From the NCBI RefSeq assembly GCF_023715225.1, contig NZ_JAMBNS010000004.1, positions 124,001 to 188,000 of the forward strand: a stretch of 64,000 nucleotides of DNA, in the 5' to 3' direction. The DNA comes from Robertmurraya korlensis. GTDB taxonomy: Bacteria > Bacillota > Bacilli > Bacillales > Cytobacillaceae. Of the stretch, positions 1 to 8,594 are shown piece by piece (position 1 is the stretch's first letter; every line of letters starts with the position of its first letter). Below the pieces are notes generated by a model. The model had not been told where the DNA came from, made no database searches, and saw only the letters and a list, made by a program, of their open reading frames with translations. Made by a program: the position numbers and the translations under genes.

Positions 1-286
1 AAGCTTCTTCAATATTTTCTATCGTTGGATTTGGTACGGTTTCGTCATAAATAACATAGTCAATTTCTTTCCCTTCTAACCCAGCTAGGAAGCGATCGAG
101 CAATCCAATGGATGTAATCCCTTTATCAGTCACAATTAAAACGCTCCCAATTCCTTTTAGTTTTAAGAGTGGAGGAAGCTTGAACAGACTGTTTTCTCCT
201 TCTAAAAGCTCAGGCTTTCTCCAATTAAAAAAAGGAGCGGCAGTTTTATAGGCGAATTGGTACATTCGACAATAGAGGTTGTACAT
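1..286 (-). CDS. Iron-containing alcohol dehydrogenase, N-terminal part (cut by window edge)
   Basis: The first 95 residues of a longer protein run off the left edge. The start at 286 follows a GAGGAAAT ribosome site at good spacing. The N-terminus (MYNLYCRMYQ, then APFFNWRKPELLEG) and the Rossmann-like stretch SVLIVTDKGITS followed by a glycine-poor helix and YDETVPNPT are typical of group III Fe-dependent alcohol dehydrogenases, which use NAD(P)H to interconvert aldehydes and alcohols with a bound divalent metal. The metal-binding histidines lie outside the window. The gene reads away from the MocR gene, 64 bp from its 3' end and on the same strand. Confidence 0.8.
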   Translation of the reverse strand, partial: MYNLYCRMYQFAYKTAAPFFNWRKPELLEGENSLFKLPPLLKLKGIGSVLIVTDKGITSIGLLDRFLAGLEGKEIDYVIYDETVPNPTIENIEEA

Positions 287-350
287 CGCAATTTCCTCAT
301 TTCTATAAAAGGTCTACTATTATTAAATGAGGAAATATTTGGAGAAATGC

Positions 351-1730
351 CTAAAACCTCCAAGCTTGTTTCAGCAACTGCACGCCTAATTGAATTTGTT
401 CTATTGATAGATTACTAAAACCAAGCTTAAGAATGGTTCTTTGTTCGTTTGTTACAAAGTAATTGGATGTAGGATACACTTTCACTCCGTGTGATAGTGC
501 TTGTTGAATCAATTGTTCTTCCTTTGTTGATCCACGAAAACGTATTAGTACATACAATCCTGATTGAGAACCAATGATTTCAATTTTTTCACCGAATGTA
601 TTCTGTAAGCAGGTGACAAGTGTGTGCATTTTTCGTTTGTATGTGGTTCGCATTTTCCGTATATGTGAATTCCAAAAACCTTGTTCCATGAAACGTGCCA
701 TCGTTCGCTGATGAATGCTCGAGGTACCTTGTTCGAGTCCGGAGAACTGCTTTACATAAGGTTTGATTAGAATAGATGGCAATACCATGTAGCTTAAACG
801 AATCGAAGGGATAAATGCTTTTGAAAAAGTACCAAGATATATCACACGTGCACCTGGCTGTAAGGAAACTAAGGCTGGAATCGGCTGCTGCTTATAACGG
901 AATTCGCTATCATAATCATCTTCTATAATAAAACCATTCTGCGCTTCTGCCCATTTCAATAATTGCTGACGTTCTGGAACAGGCATGGTAACACCAGTTG
1001 GAAACTGGTGGGACGGAGTGATGTATACAAGCTTGGAGTCTGTCCTTTCAAGCTGTTTAAGTGATAGTCCTTTTGATCCGACTTCTATGGGATGAAGGTG
1101 ATAGTCATGAAGTTGAAAAACTACCCGAGCTCCGTCATAGCCAGGATTTTCTACTGCAATGCTTGAAAAATCTTTTTGTAGAAATAGAGACAAATGCATC
1201 AGAAGCTGCTGTGTGCTGCTACCGATGATGATCTGTTCCGGTGTGGTTTGGATTCCCCTTGACTGAAGTAAATAGCTAGATAGTTGAGATCTAAGAAGGG
1301 GATCTCCTTGATTATCTCCGTAACAATAGATCATGTCTTCCTTTAATACATCGTTACTACATTTTCGCCAAGCTTTTAAGGGAAAAGCTTGTTGATCGAT
1401 TGTTCCGGCACGGAAATTCACTTTAATCGATGTTTCACTAGAAGGGAGGTGATTCTCTATTCGAAGTGATTGCTGTAAATCCATGGGCTCATACACTTCA
1501 ACAAAGTATCCTTTTTTTTCTTCACTTCGTATATAACCCTCAGCTACTAACTGTTCGTAAGCAATAAGAGTCGTGTTTCGGCTCACATGCAAAATTATAG
1601 CTAACTGACGAATGGACGGAAGCTTCGTATCTTTTAGAAGTAGTCCTTCTTCGATAAGGGAACGAACGTGTTCATAGATTTGTTTATATTTAGGACTTTT
1701 ATCGTTTAGTTGTAGAACTAGCTCTTTCAT
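351..1730 (-). CDS. MocR/PdxR-family transcriptional regulator (GntR HTH fused to aminotransferase-like domain)
   Basis: 459 residues, the usual MocR length. Residues 1-80 form a GntR-type winged helix (KYKQIYEHVRSLIEEG, LPSIRQLAIILHVSRNT, YEQLVAEGYIRSEEKKGYFV). Residues about 105-455 form a fold type I PLP aminotransferase-like domain with the internal-aldimine lysine in GTFSKAF and the EDDYDSEFR strand. Members bind PLP or an amino-acid adduct through this domain and usually control a divergent gene. Here the divergent gene is the GNAT acetyltransferase at 1836, and a perfect inverted repeat lies between them, so that gene is the likely target. The target metabolite is unknown. Confidence 0.9.
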   Translation of the reverse strand: MKELVLQLNDKSPKYKQIYEHVRSLIEEGLLLKDTKLPSIRQLAIILHVSRNTTLIAYEQLVAEGYIRSEEKKGYFVEVYEPMDLQQSLRIENHLPSSETSIKVNFRAGTIDQQAFPLKAWRKCSNDVLKEDMIYCYGDNQGDPLLRSQLSSYLLQSRGIQTTPEQIIIGSSTQQLLMHLSLFLQKDFSSIAVENPGYDGARVVFQLHDYHLHPIEVGSKGLSLKQLERTDSKLVYITPSHQFPTGVTMPVPERQQLLKWAEAQNGFIIEDDYDSEFRYKQQPIPALVSLQPGARVIYLGTFSKAFIPSIRLSYMVLPSILIKPYVKQFSGLEQGTSSIHQRTMARFMEQGFWNSHIRKMRTTYKRKMHTLVTCLQNTFGEKIEIIGSQSGLYVLIRFRGSTKEEQLIQQALSHGVKVYPTSNYFVTNEQRTILKLGFSNLSIEQIQLGVQLLKQAWRF

Positions 1731-1740
1731 CTATACTCCT

Positions 1741-1788
1741 ATCTGACATGTAAAATTAATGAAAACTGTTCCTTTTATTATGTCAGAT
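1741..1788. promoter_or_regulatory. Candidate MocR operator: 9-bp perfect inverted repeat, 30-bp spacer
   Basis: ATCTGACAT at 1741-1749 is the exact reverse complement of ATGTCAGAT at 1780-1788. It sits in the 105-bp divergent region between the MocR gene and the GNAT gene. Long-spaced repeats fit a dimeric MocR protein. Binding is inferred. Confidence 0.5.
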
Positions 1789-1835
1789 TGCTTGTAAGAT
1801 ATAAATAGATTTAGTGAAAAGAAGGGAAGAGAAAG

Positions 1836-2276
1836 ATGGATATTATGAAGGCAGATATAGCTTCACTAGAAAAAATCACTCCACTATTCAATGCGTACCG
1901 GATGTTTTACGATCAAACTAGCAATCTCGAAGGCGCAAGACAATTTCTTCAAGAAAGAATAGGAAATCAAGAGTCGGTCATTTTTCTAGCGATGGAGGGA
2001 GAAGTGGCAGTTGGATTCGCGCAGCTTTATCCAACCTTTTCGTCTGTTGGTATGAAAAAAGGATACATCCTAAACGATTTATTTGTGGAAACAACCTATA
2101 GAAAGAAGGGTATAGGAAGAGCTTTAATACAGGAAGTTTTTCAGTTTTGTAAAGAAAGACATGCATATTTTGTGCAATTAGAGACGGCTCCAGATAATGT
2201 TCAGGCCAAGACCTTATACGAAATCATGGGAATGCAACTATCAAATGATTATGATTGTTATGTGAAAAGGTTCTAG
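1836..2276 (+). CDS. GNAT-family N-acetyltransferase
   Basis: 146 residues, the size of a single GNAT domain. Motif A is visible: LNDLFVETTYRKKGIGRALIQEVFQF, in which R-x-x-G-x-G/A binds the acetyl-CoA pyrophosphate. It is followed by the C-terminal APDNVQAKTLYEIMGMQ strand and helix. The start follows GAAGGGAAGAG. The substrate cannot be told from sequence. It is divergent from and probably controlled by the MocR regulator, and ends in its own terminator. Confidence 0.85.
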   Translation: MDIMKADIASLEKITPLFNAYRMFYDQTSNLEGARQFLQERIGNQESVIFLAMEGEVAVGFAQLYPTFSSVGMKKGYILNDLFVETTYRKKGIGRALIQEVFQFCKERHAYFVQLETAPDNVQAKTLYEIMGMQLSNDYDCYVKRF

Positions 2277-2292
2277 AATAGGTGAAAAAGTG

Positions 2293-2325
2293 AACCAGGG
2301 CTTGGAATCAAAGCTTTGGTTTTTC
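2293..2325 (+). terminator. Intrinsic terminator after the GNAT gene
   Basis: AACCAGGGCTT (2293-2303) pairs with AAGCTTTGGTT (2311-2321), 11 bp including two G-U pairs, 7-nt loop, then a T run. Confidence 0.65.
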
Positions 2326-2347
2326 ACTGCTTAAATGGGATTTCTTT

Positions 2348-2590
2348 TTACGGTTGCGATAACTTAATCATTATTTTTTCTACGGTTTCTTTTTCAGTTG
2401 ATGATCTTACAATCGTTGCAATGTCAGAAAGTACTTTTTTGCATTGTTCGGCTTCTTTCGCTAATGAGACGAGATGTTTTAGATCGCTGTAGGATAATTC
2501 ATTTACTAAAGCTTCCCATTTGTACCCATCCTCGTAATCTCGTAATATTCCTTCCACATTCCCTATCACAGAATTCTTCACCCTATGCAT
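2348..2590 (-). CDS. Small conserved-looking protein of unknown function (80 aa)
   Basis: I do not recognise the family. The start at 2590 (MHRVKNSVIGNVEG) is chosen because a full AAGGAGGA ribosome site lies 7 nt upstream; an ATG 8 codons earlier has none. The protein is short, mostly helical and charged (YEDGYKWEALVNELSYSDLK, then a Lys/Glu-rich helix), with no signal peptide or membrane segment. It stands alone between the GNAT gene and the thioesterase gene. An open frame on the opposite strand here lacks a ribosome site and is not called. Confidence 0.65.
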   Translation of the reverse strand: MHRVKNSVIGNVEGILRDYEDGYKWEALVNELSYSDLKHLVSLAKEAEQCKKVLSDIATIVRSSTEKETVEKIMIKLSQP

Positions 2591-2755
2591 GGTTTTTCCT
2601 CCTTGATCATTCATTTGATTTAATTATAAAACAGGAACATGAAGTTAGTTTTAACGTTGTGTAAATTTCATGAAATGGTTTTTAAATAAAAACAGAGGAT
2701 AGTACGTGCCAAAAATTAGAGTATAATAATCAAAAAGAAGAAGCGAGGAAGAGCG

Positions 2756-3277
2756 ATGACAGATAGAATAACAAAAACATGTTCACAATCTAGAGTGATT
2801 AAGACAAGCAGGGTATTTCCGCTGGATACCAATAATCATGGAACATTATTTGGTGGAAAATTGATGAGCATGATCGATGATGTCGCATCCATTTCTGCCT
2901 CAAGGCATGCACGATGTGAAATCGTGACGGCTTCAACCGATTCAGTGGATTTCCTATTTCCCATCCAAAAGGATCATTCAGTCTGCTTGGAATCATATGT
3001 CACATGGGTCGGAAAATCCTCCATGGAAGTGTTTGTTAAAGTAATCTCAGAGAATCTGATGACAGGGGAAAGGCAATTAGCTGCAACCTCATTTCTAACG
3101 TTTGTGGCCCTTTCAAAAGAAGGAAAAGCATTGACGGTACCTTACGTAAAACCTGTAAGTGAAGAAGAAATCATGATGAATGAAAGTGCACCGATGAGGG
3201 CGGAGAATCGAAAGAAAAGAAGAGAGCATAGCAAGACATTAGCGGAAAAGATCAATGTGAACGTTCCTTGGGGTTGA
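2756..3277 (+). CDS. ykhA: Acyl-CoA thioesterase, hotdog fold (YkhA-like)
   Basis: 173 residues, as in the YkhA/YciA acyl-CoA hydrolases. The hotdog signature is clear: RVFPLDTNNHGTLFGGKLM (the N-x-x-G-x-x-F-G-G core with the catalytic Asn/Asp region), then DVASISASRHA and ASTDSVDFLFPI. These enzymes hydrolyse a range of medium and long acyl-CoAs in the cytoplasm. The Lys/Arg-rich tail (AENRKKRREHSKTLAEK) also fits the Bacillus members. The gene is monocistronic, with an AAGCGAGGAAG ribosome site and a terminator after the stop. Confidence 0.9.
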   Translation: MTDRITKTCSQSRVIKTSRVFPLDTNNHGTLFGGKLMSMIDDVASISASRHARCEIVTASTDSVDFLFPIQKDHSVCLESYVTWVGKSSMEVFVKVISENLMTGERQLAATSFLTFVALSKEGKALTVPYVKPVSEEEIMMNESAPMRAENRKKRREHSKTLAEKINVNVPWG

Positions 3278-3300
3278 AATTAATTTTGCCAAGGTGTATA

Positions 3301-3336
3301 AAAGACTCTCGACCAAAAAGGTGGAGAGTCTTTACA
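3301..3336 (+). terminator. Intrinsic terminator after the thioesterase gene
   Basis: AAAGACTCTC (3301-3310) pairs perfectly with GAGAGTCTTT (3324-3333), followed by weak T residues. Confidence 0.75.
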
Positions 3337-3340
3337 AGAT

Positions 3341-3514
3341 TTATTGATTTTTTTCTAGCATGGCGATGACGATTTGAGCTTTATTGGACAATTTTAGTTT
3401 TCCCGCAGAAGACAGATCGTTTTCATTGGGATAGAGTACGAAAGAAGGGTCCAGTTTGCACACAATTCTATTAAAAAATAAAGACTTAAATATGATTTGA
3501 TTTTTTAGTATGGT
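3341..3514 (-). pseudogene. Possible gene remnant (57 codons without a start)
   Basis: An open minus-strand frame between two TAA codons reads like protein (LDPSFVLYPNENDLSSAGKL, then KAQIVIAMLEKNQ) but has no start codon or ribosome site. It may be the tail of a lost gene. I do not recognise it, and chance is possible. Confidence 0.25.
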
Positions 3515-3553
3515 TTAGGAATGAATGGTAATTGAAAGGTTTAGAGGTGTAGT

Positions 3554-4198
3554 ATGTCAAAATTAAAAATAGATCGTCCAAAAGTCTCAACCGATTTGCC
3601 ACATGCTAATTTTCATGATGTTTTTTATGAAGAAGAAGCGGAGATAGTTAACTGTTTGGTGATAAATTCGCAAATCGAGAATGAGGAAATCGAAAGGCTG
3701 ATTCTCTCAAAAGTTATTTTTAGAAACGTTACGTTTTTAAGCAGTTCCTTTGTCAATATAGATGTAACCGATGTGATATTTGAGAATTGTAATTTATCGA
3801 ATGTACGTTTTTGTGGAGGAAATCTACATCGAGTGGAGTTTAAAGATTGCAAACTTTTGGGGTTAGATTTGTCTGACGCAATCTTAGGGAATGTTCTTTT
3901 TGAAAACTGTGATTTGAACCTGAGTAACTTTGCTGATACTCGTTTAAAACAAGTGAATTACGAGCAGTCCACATTGAGAAGTGCTAATTTTTTTAACTCT
4001 AAATTTACAAAAGTAGGCTTTAACCGATGTGATCTAAATGATGTAGATTTTACCCAAACACTCCTTAAAGGGGTTGATATTAGCACTTGTACGTTCGAAC
4101 AGATCAATGTGTCACCAGAAAGTTTGGTAGGGTGCGAGGTTTCTTCAAATCAAGCAATTGGGTTTTCAAGGTTATTAGGATTGAAGATTAAAGAATAA
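3554..4198 (+). CDS. Pentapeptide-repeat protein
   Basis: 214 residues, almost all made of A(D/N)LXX-like five-residue repeats (FENCNLSNVRF, FKDCKLLGLDLSDAILGNVLF, LRSANFFNSKF, LNDVDFTQTLLKGVDIS), which fold into a right-handed quadrilateral beta-helix. The C-terminal VSPESLVGCEVSSNQAIGFS followed by RLLGLKIK is a cap seen in Qnr/McbG-like and other Bacillus members. Some such proteins mimic DNA and protect gyrase, but many have no known role, so no resistance function is claimed. Single gene with a GAGGTG ribosome site. Confidence 0.9.
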   Translation: MSKLKIDRPKVSTDLPHANFHDVFYEEEAEIVNCLVINSQIENEEIERLILSKVIFRNVTFLSSSFVNIDVTDVIFENCNLSNVRFCGGNLHRVEFKDCKLLGLDLSDAILGNVLFENCDLNLSNFADTRLKQVNYEQSTLRSANFFNSKFTKVGFNRCDLNDVDFTQTLLKGVDISTCTFEQINVSPESLVGCEVSSNQAIGFSRLLGLKIKE

Positions 4199-4260
4199 AT
4201 TCATCGTATTTGGTTTATAATCTTTGATGTAAATAAAAGAGTTTCCATTTTAATTAAGTG

Positions 4261-4294
4261 CCTGTATCAAGCCAAGCTCGATACAGGTTTTTTT
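4261..4294 (+). terminator. Intrinsic terminator after the pentapeptide-repeat gene
   Basis: CCTGTATC pairs with GATACAGG, about 10-nt loop, followed by seven T. Confidence 0.85.
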
Positions 4295-4371
4295 ATGGAA
4301 AAAATATTTGGATATTCAGAGAAATACTATTATAGTTTAACTATCATTAAATGAAGTATGGGGTGTCTAGA

Positions 4372-4839
4372 ATGAGCCTAAGGCGTCGAATAAAATACTA
4401 TCTGCTCCGATTGTTTCGTATAAAGGTCAGCCCCCAAGAAGTGGCATGTGGCCTGGCGCTTGGTTTTATCCCTAGTTGGTTCCCAACGTTTGGTTTAGGG
4501 CCACTTTTATCCATTGGAATGGCAAAGGCTTTTAGGGTAAATGTAATAGCTGCTTTGATAGGAGGAGTGATTGGAACACCTATTTGGCCCATTCTCTTTT
4601 TCTGTAACTATAAAGTGGGCAGCCTTATCTTAGAAAGACAACACAAAGTGGATGAAATAGAAGATGTTAATTACGATCATGTTGTTAACGAAACATTGGG
4701 CAGCCTTCAATCAGGTGGTATCACCTTCCTCACTGGGGCATGTGTCAATATGATTATTTCCACTATTGCTATATATATAATCGTATATATTCTATTTAAA
4801 AGGTACCGAGGGACCATCTTACAAAAGATTAATTTCTAA
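4372..4839 (+). CDS. DUF2062 membrane protein
   Basis: 155 residues. The start at 4372 (MSLRRRIKYYLLRLFRIKVSP) is preferred over an ATG 7 codons earlier because GGGGTG lies just upstream of it. After a basic amphipathic N-terminus comes the DUF2062 core: PQEVACGLALGFIPSWFPTFGLG and an ALIGGVIGTPIWP turn, then a C-terminal membrane helix (TFLTGACVNMIISTIAIYIIVYI). Two or three membrane segments. The family is widespread and uncharacterised. It is probably co-transcribed with the 58-codon gene that starts 20 bp later. Confidence 0.8.
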   Translation: MSLRRRIKYYLLRLFRIKVSPQEVACGLALGFIPSWFPTFGLGPLLSIGMAKAFRVNVIAALIGGVIGTPIWPILFFCNYKVGSLILERQHKVDEIEDVNYDHVVNETLGSLQSGGITFLTGACVNMIISTIAIYIIVYILFKRYRGTILQKINF

Positions 4840-4858
4840 AGAAGTTGGAGAGGGTTAT

Positions 4859-5035
4859 ATGAGATGTGGTGCAAAATGCTTTCTGGTCACAATTGAAAGG
4901 AATGGAGAAAAGCAAATCAAGCCCGTAACTGCGAGGTCACCGGTGGACGCAAGAAAAACCATCCGAATGGAATACGGATCAGAGACACAGATCTTATCGG
5001 TTATAAAAGAGGAAAAGAATCGACGAACTAATTAA
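4859..5035 (+). CDS. Small basic protein of unknown function (58 aa)
   Basis: The ATG at 4859 follows GGAGAGGG at proper spacing, and the stop TAA at 5033 sits inside the terminator stem. The product (MRCGAKCFLVTIERNGEKQI, then VTARSPVDARKTIRMEYG and SETQILSVIKEEKNRR) is Arg/Lys rich and has a beta-alpha-beta pattern: an N-terminal strand with two Cys, a helix around the SPVDARKTIR motif, and a final strand. I cannot name the family. Last gene of a two-gene unit with the DUF2062 protein. Confidence 0.6.
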   Translation: MRCGAKCFLVTIERNGEKQIKPVTARSPVDARKTIRMEYGSETQILSVIKEEKNRRTN

Positions 5036-5068
5036 GGAGCGTTAATGAAAAATTAACCTCCTTTTTTT
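5034..5068 (+). terminator. Intrinsic terminator
   Basis: AAGGAG and GTTAAT pair with ATTAAC and CTCCTT (5034-5062), GAAAA loop, then seven T. Confidence 0.85.
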
Positions 5069-5110
5069 ATGTTAATTATAAGATTTGTGTCTAAATTTTG
5101 AACAAAGTAA

Positions 5111-5137
5111 TAAACAATGTCAATTATAGTCCGATAG
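5111..5137 (+). promoter_or_regulatory. Sigma-D type (motility) promoter of the chemotaxis receptor gene
   Basis: TAAA (5111-5114), exactly 15 bp, then TCCGATAG (5130-5137), against the sigma-D consensus TAAA-N15-GCCGATAT. It is 52 bp upstream of the receptor start. Confidence 0.65.
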
Positions 5138-5189
5138 TACTGATAGTAGAATCTACTTTTTTATATGTAATAGGACAGGAGAGAGCAAC

Positions 5190-6896
5190 ATGGGGAAAAA
5201 CATCATAAGAGTAAATCTTAAGCTAGGAACAAAGATCAATTTAATTGTTATATCAATTATCACTGTTCTATCCTTAGTTATTGGTTTTGTCGTAAACGAA
5301 GAGATTACAAGGGGAATTAAAGAGTTTGCTACCGAAAAAGCAAAAGGTGATTTAGGACTCGCTTATAGATATGTGGATAGTAAATATCCTGGAAATTGGG
5401 AAGTCAAGGATAATACCCTTTATAAGGGAACAACCATGATAAATGATAATTACGATATTGTAGATACCATTGGGGAAGATACGGGAGACACCGTTACGAT
5501 TTTTCTGGGAGATACTCGAGTAACAACTAATGTATTGATAGATGGAGAACGTGCGATTGGTACACAGGCTTCTGATGAAGTAGTCGATACGGTTCTTACA
5601 AAAGGAGAGTCTTTTTATGGGGAAGCAAATGTAGCTGGTAATATGTATCAAACAGCTTATATGCCGTTAGAAAATGCTTCTGGAGATGTAATCGGAATTA
5701 TGTATGTAGGTGCTTCAGAAGACATTATCCAAAATATCTTATCTTCTTTTCTAACTAAATTTATTATTGTTTTAGTAATTATGATAGGAATTGCCTCTGG
5801 TGCTGTGTATTGGTTCACATGGAAAGTGAAAAAGAGACTTTCGAATCTTACTAAGGCACTTGATATGGCAGGTAATGGTGATTTCACAGCAAAAGTAGAA
5901 GATCACTCAAGTGATGAGTTAGGTACTTTATCTGATAGCTATAACAAAATGTCAGGAAGTCTTAAAGACATGATGAATGAGGTTATTTCTACTTCTGAAC
6001 TTTTAGCTTCTTCATCCGAAGAATTAACAGCAAGCTCAGAACAGACAAGTAAAGCAACAGAGACCATTACAGATTCCATTCAACAAGTAGCTGATGGTGC
6101 AGAACAATCCACATCAAGCGTACAAGAGAGCGCCATAGCATTAGAAGAAGTCACGAAGGGAATACAGTCTATTGCTGATAATGCGTCAAACGTTTCAGAA
6201 GTAAGTGTGCAGGCTACTAAAAAAGCAAAAGAGGGCGGATTGTTTGTTGATAAAACGGTTAACCAAATCAATGAAATTAATCAGTCTGTTGTTGCAAGTG
6301 GAGAAGTTATCAAAACGCTTGAACATCGTTCGCAGGAAATTGAGAAAATCACAAATGTAATCACTGCCATTGCCAATCAAACGAATTTATTAGCTTTAAA
6401 CGCTGCTATTGAGGCGGCAAGGGCTGGGGAACATGGAAAAGGGTTTGCGGTTGTTGCGGATGAAGTAAGAAAGCTTGCTGAACAATCACAGCAATCCTCT
6501 TCACAAATTTCAGCATTAATTAAAACCATTCAAGAAGACATGACCCAATCCTCTCAGTCCATTGAACAAGTTTCAGACGACGTAAAAGAGGGTCTAGTGA
6601 TTGTTAACCAAACTAAAGAAACCTTTAAAGAAATTCTTGAGTTTATGGGGAATTTAACAGGGCAAATCAATGATATGGCAGCAACTTCGGAAGAAATTTC
6701 TGCAAGCACACAAGAAGTTTCCGCCACAGTATCTGGTATTATAAATATTTCTGAACACACATCCATGCATTCGCAGAACGTAGCAGCTTCAGCAGAGGAA
6801 CAACTTGCATCTATGGAGGAAATCGCCACGTCCGCATCGGCTTTATCAAATTTAGCAGAAGATTTAAAAATGTTAATCGGTAAGTTTAAGGTATAA
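5190..6896 (+). CDS. Methyl-accepting chemotaxis protein with single Cache sensor
   Basis: 568 residues. Membrane segment at 17-33; extracellular domain at about 35-185 with a single-Cache pattern ([20 protein letters not shown]); second membrane segment at about 190-212; HAMP at about 213-265; then the long cytoplasmic signalling hairpin whose tip is the invariant [40 protein letters not shown]. It senses an unknown small ligand and signals through CheW/CheA to the flagellar motor. No C-terminal CheR-docking pentapeptide is present. A sigma-D promoter precedes it, and it is followed by its own terminator. Confidence 0.95.
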   Translation: MGKNIIRVNLKLGTKINLIVISIITVLSLVIGFVVNEEITRGIKEFATEKAKGDLGLAYRYVDSKYPGNWEVKDNTLYKGTTMINDNYDIVDTIGEDTGDTVTIFLGDTRVTTNVLIDGERAIGTQASDEVVDTVLTKGESFYGEANVAGNMYQTAYMPLENASGDVIGIMYVGASEDIIQNILSSFLTKFIIVLVIMIGIASGAVYWFTWKVKKRLSNLTKALDMAGNGDFTAKVEDHSSDELGTLSDSYNKMSGSLKDMMNEVISTSELLASSSEELTASSEQTSKATETITDSIQQVADGAEQSTSSVQESAIALEEVTKGIQSIADNASNVSEVSVQATKKAKEGGLFVDKTVNQINEINQSVVASGEVIKTLEHRSQEIEKITNVITAIANQTNLLALNAAIEAARAGEHGKGFAVVADEVRKLAEQSQQSSSQISALIKTIQEDMTQSSQSIEQVSDDVKEGLVIVNQTKETFKEILEFMGNLTGQINDMAATSEEISASTQEVSATVSGIINISEHTSMHSQNVAASAEEQLASMEEIATSASALSNLAEDLKMLIGKFKV

Positions 6897-6912
6897 ATGA
6901 ATCATTCATGTA

Positions 6913-6946
6913 AAATGACTGGCCGGTTTGGTCAGTCATTTTTGGT
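6913..6946 (+). terminator. Intrinsic terminator after the receptor gene
   Basis: AAATGACTG (6913-6921) pairs with CAGTCATTT (6933-6941), then more T. Confidence 0.8.
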
Positions 6947-6966
6947 TCAAAGTTTCAATTATTCAG

Positions 6967-7167
6967 TTATTTATAGAGAAAAGTACGGCGGTTTTTTGAA
7001 AATAAACGTTGGTAGATGGTGAGATAACTGTCTAGTCTTTGACTGATACGAATGGTATTTTGGCTGCCAAAGCCTTCTTGCATTCCTGTGTAAATTAATT
7101 CCCCACGAATAAGTTCAATTTTAATATATAAGTATACTTCATCATTTTCAAAAATAATGGGCGGCAT
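6967..7167 (-). CDS. Small protein of unknown function (66 aa)
   Basis: The ATG at 7167 follows ATAGGAGTC on the minus strand, a good ribosome site. The product (MPPIIFENDEVYLYIKIELI, then RGELIYTGMQEGF and an Arg/Tyr-rich tail) looks like a short beta-rich soluble protein. Family not recognised. It converges with the chemotaxis receptor gene and stands alone. A coding role is supported mainly by the ribosome site and the protein-like composition. Confidence 0.5.
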   Translation of the reverse strand: MPPIIFENDEVYLYIKIELIRGELIYTGMQEGFGSQNTIRISQRLDSYLTIYQRLFSKNRRTFLYK

Positions 7168-7395
7168 ATCAATGACTCCTATGACAATAATTTCTCTAGG
7201 TCGTATTATATTATTATTACATATTTTTAAAAGAAAAGGGAATATTTGATAGCAATTTTAATAAAATGTTTATTTTTTGTAAAAAAGTCTCTTGCTACCT
7301 TAATTGTAGAAAAGATGGTACGATGATATCTCAAGCGTTATACTTAATACAGGTACGTAAATGTCTTTTAAATCCATCTAAAAGGGGTAGAGTGA

Positions 7396-7773
7396 ATGAT
7401 TAACAAAGTTGGTCAAATCATGTTGTATGTTACGAACCAAGATGAGGCAAAAGCGTTTTGGACAGAAAAAGTAGGCTTTCAGGTCGTTTCTGAAGAAGAT
7501 AACGGTCAAGGATTTAGATGGATTGAGGTTGCTCCAAAAAACGCTGAGACTAGTATAATCTTACATAACAAGGAATTTATAGCGAAAATGTCACCTGAAT
7601 TGAATTTGGGAACACCATCACTAATGTTTTTCACCGAAAATCTTGAATACTTATATAACGATCTTCGAAATAAAAATATTACAGTTGGAGAATTGGTCAA
7701 AATGCCTTCTGGAAAAGTCTTTAACTTTGCAGATGATGAAGGAAATTACTTTGCGGTTATGGAAAGAGAATAG
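7396..7773 (+). CDS. VOC-superfamily (glyoxalase/bleomycin-resistance-like) protein
   Basis: 125 residues, one VOC module made of two beta-alpha-beta-beta-beta halves: VGQIMLYVTNQDEAKAFWTE, KVGFQVVSEED and WIEVAPKN, then LMFFTENLEYLYNDLRNKN and FNFADDEGNYFAVME. The final D-D/P-x-G-N-x-F/I-x-x-x-E motif carries the usual metal-ligand Glu, though the first-half metal His is replaced (MLYVTN). It could bind a metal or small compound; the reaction cannot be inferred. AAAGGGG ribosome site; monocistronic. Confidence 0.85.
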   Translation: MINKVGQIMLYVTNQDEAKAFWTEKVGFQVVSEEDNGQGFRWIEVAPKNAETSIILHNKEFIAKMSPELNLGTPSLMFFTENLEYLYNDLRNKNITVGELVKMPSGKVFNFADDEGNYFAVMERE

Positions 7774-7800
7774 AGCTAGACAACGGAATTAAGTTTAGGT

Positions 7801-7845
7801 AAGAGGATACTTTGCTTATTTTTGGCAATTATCCTCTTTTTTTTC
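7801..7845. terminator. Bidirectional terminator between converging VOC and yeiL-like genes
   Basis: AAGAGGATA (7801-7809) pairs with TATCCTCTT (7830-7838), followed by a run of T on the plus strand. Confidence 0.75.
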
Positions 7846-7854
7846 CATTCAGTA

Positions 7855-8511
7855 TTATTTAGCCAATTGTTGCAATCGAAATCGATCTACAATCATAAAT
7901 CCTCGTGACTGTTTCTTTATCATTCCTTCTTCACAGAGCTTTGCAAATACATGCAATAAATGACGGTACGACACGCCTAAGTATTCACATACTTCGGTGT
8001 GTTTTTCTTTGTAGAAATCATGATCCGCAGATACTAGTATAAAAGCAGCGAGCCGGTTAATTAGGGGATATACCTGATTCTCGGTGTACTTCGCAGAAAT
8101 GGTTGTCGCTTTTTGACTTAGAAAAATACATAACTGCCTTAAAAAGGTAGCGTCGGTGAGCAGCTTCTCTTTACAAGTATGAATCGGAATCGCTAGACAA
8201 GTAACTTTCGTGACGGTTTGAATTGCTTTGGATATACGTTCTTCATTTAATAGTTCTATTTCTCCCATAAAAGTAGGAGCTTGCAAAAAATTGATCAGTG
8301 ATACTTTCCCATTTTCATGTGTCACATATAGCTTTGCTTTACCCTCGACAAGATAATATAAGTACTCAGGATAAGAGCCTTCTTTGAAAATAAATTCACC
8401 ACGCTCAAACTGACATACTTGAATATAGGGTGTAATGGGAAAGGAAAACAAGGTTTCGATTGGGTATTTTGTTAGATAGTAATTGCGTAAAGGTTCAACT
8501 AAGTATTGCAT
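7855..8511 (-). CDS. yeiL: Crp/Fnr-superfamily regulator, YeiL type
   Basis: 218 residues. Cyclic-nucleotide-binding-like beta barrel at about 20-125 (RGEFIFKEGSYPEYLYYLVE, GKAKLYVTHENGKVSLINFL, FMGEIELL), a dimer helix, then the YeiL-type C-terminus (YPLINRLAAFILVSADHDFY, HTEVCEYLGVSYRHLLHVFA). The match to remembered E. coli YeiL in these blocks is strong. E. coli YeiL is reported as a stationary-phase, Fnr-like regulator. Few Cys residues are present, so an Fe-S cluster is uncertain. Divergent from an MFS transporter with a 20-bp palindrome between them. Confidence 0.85.
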   Translation of the reverse strand: MQYLVEPLRNYYLTKYPIETLFSFPITPYIQVCQFERGEFIFKEGSYPEYLYYLVEGKAKLYVTHENGKVSLINFLQAPTFMGEIELLNEERISKAIQTVTKVTCLAIPIHTCKEKLLTDATFLRQLCIFLSQKATTISAKYTENQVYPLINRLAAFILVSADHDFYKEKHTEVCEYLGVSYRHLLHVFAKLCEEGMIKKQSRGFMIVDRFRLQQLAK

Positions 8512-8526
8512 GAATTCCTCCAGAAA

Positions 8527-8571
8527 AATATGAGATATCTCATATTATTGTATGGGTGTTCGTGGTATGAT
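8527..8571 (+). promoter_or_regulatory. Candidate YeiL operator (20-bp palindrome) and activator-type promoter
   Basis: AATATGAGATATCTCATATT at 8527-8546 is a perfect palindrome. A -10 like TATGAT lies at 8566-8571 with only a poor -35 (TATTAT at 8543). A start near 8578 would put the palindrome centre at about -41.5, the class II activator position of Crp/Fnr proteins. Confidence 0.55.
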
Positions 8572-8594
8572 GCAAGAATCACGGAGGTATGAAA

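Noticed and set aside
2398-2664. Plus-strand open frame opposite the 80-residue small gene
   Set aside because: No ribosome site and unlikely protein composition; the minus-strand gene has a full AAGGAGGA.
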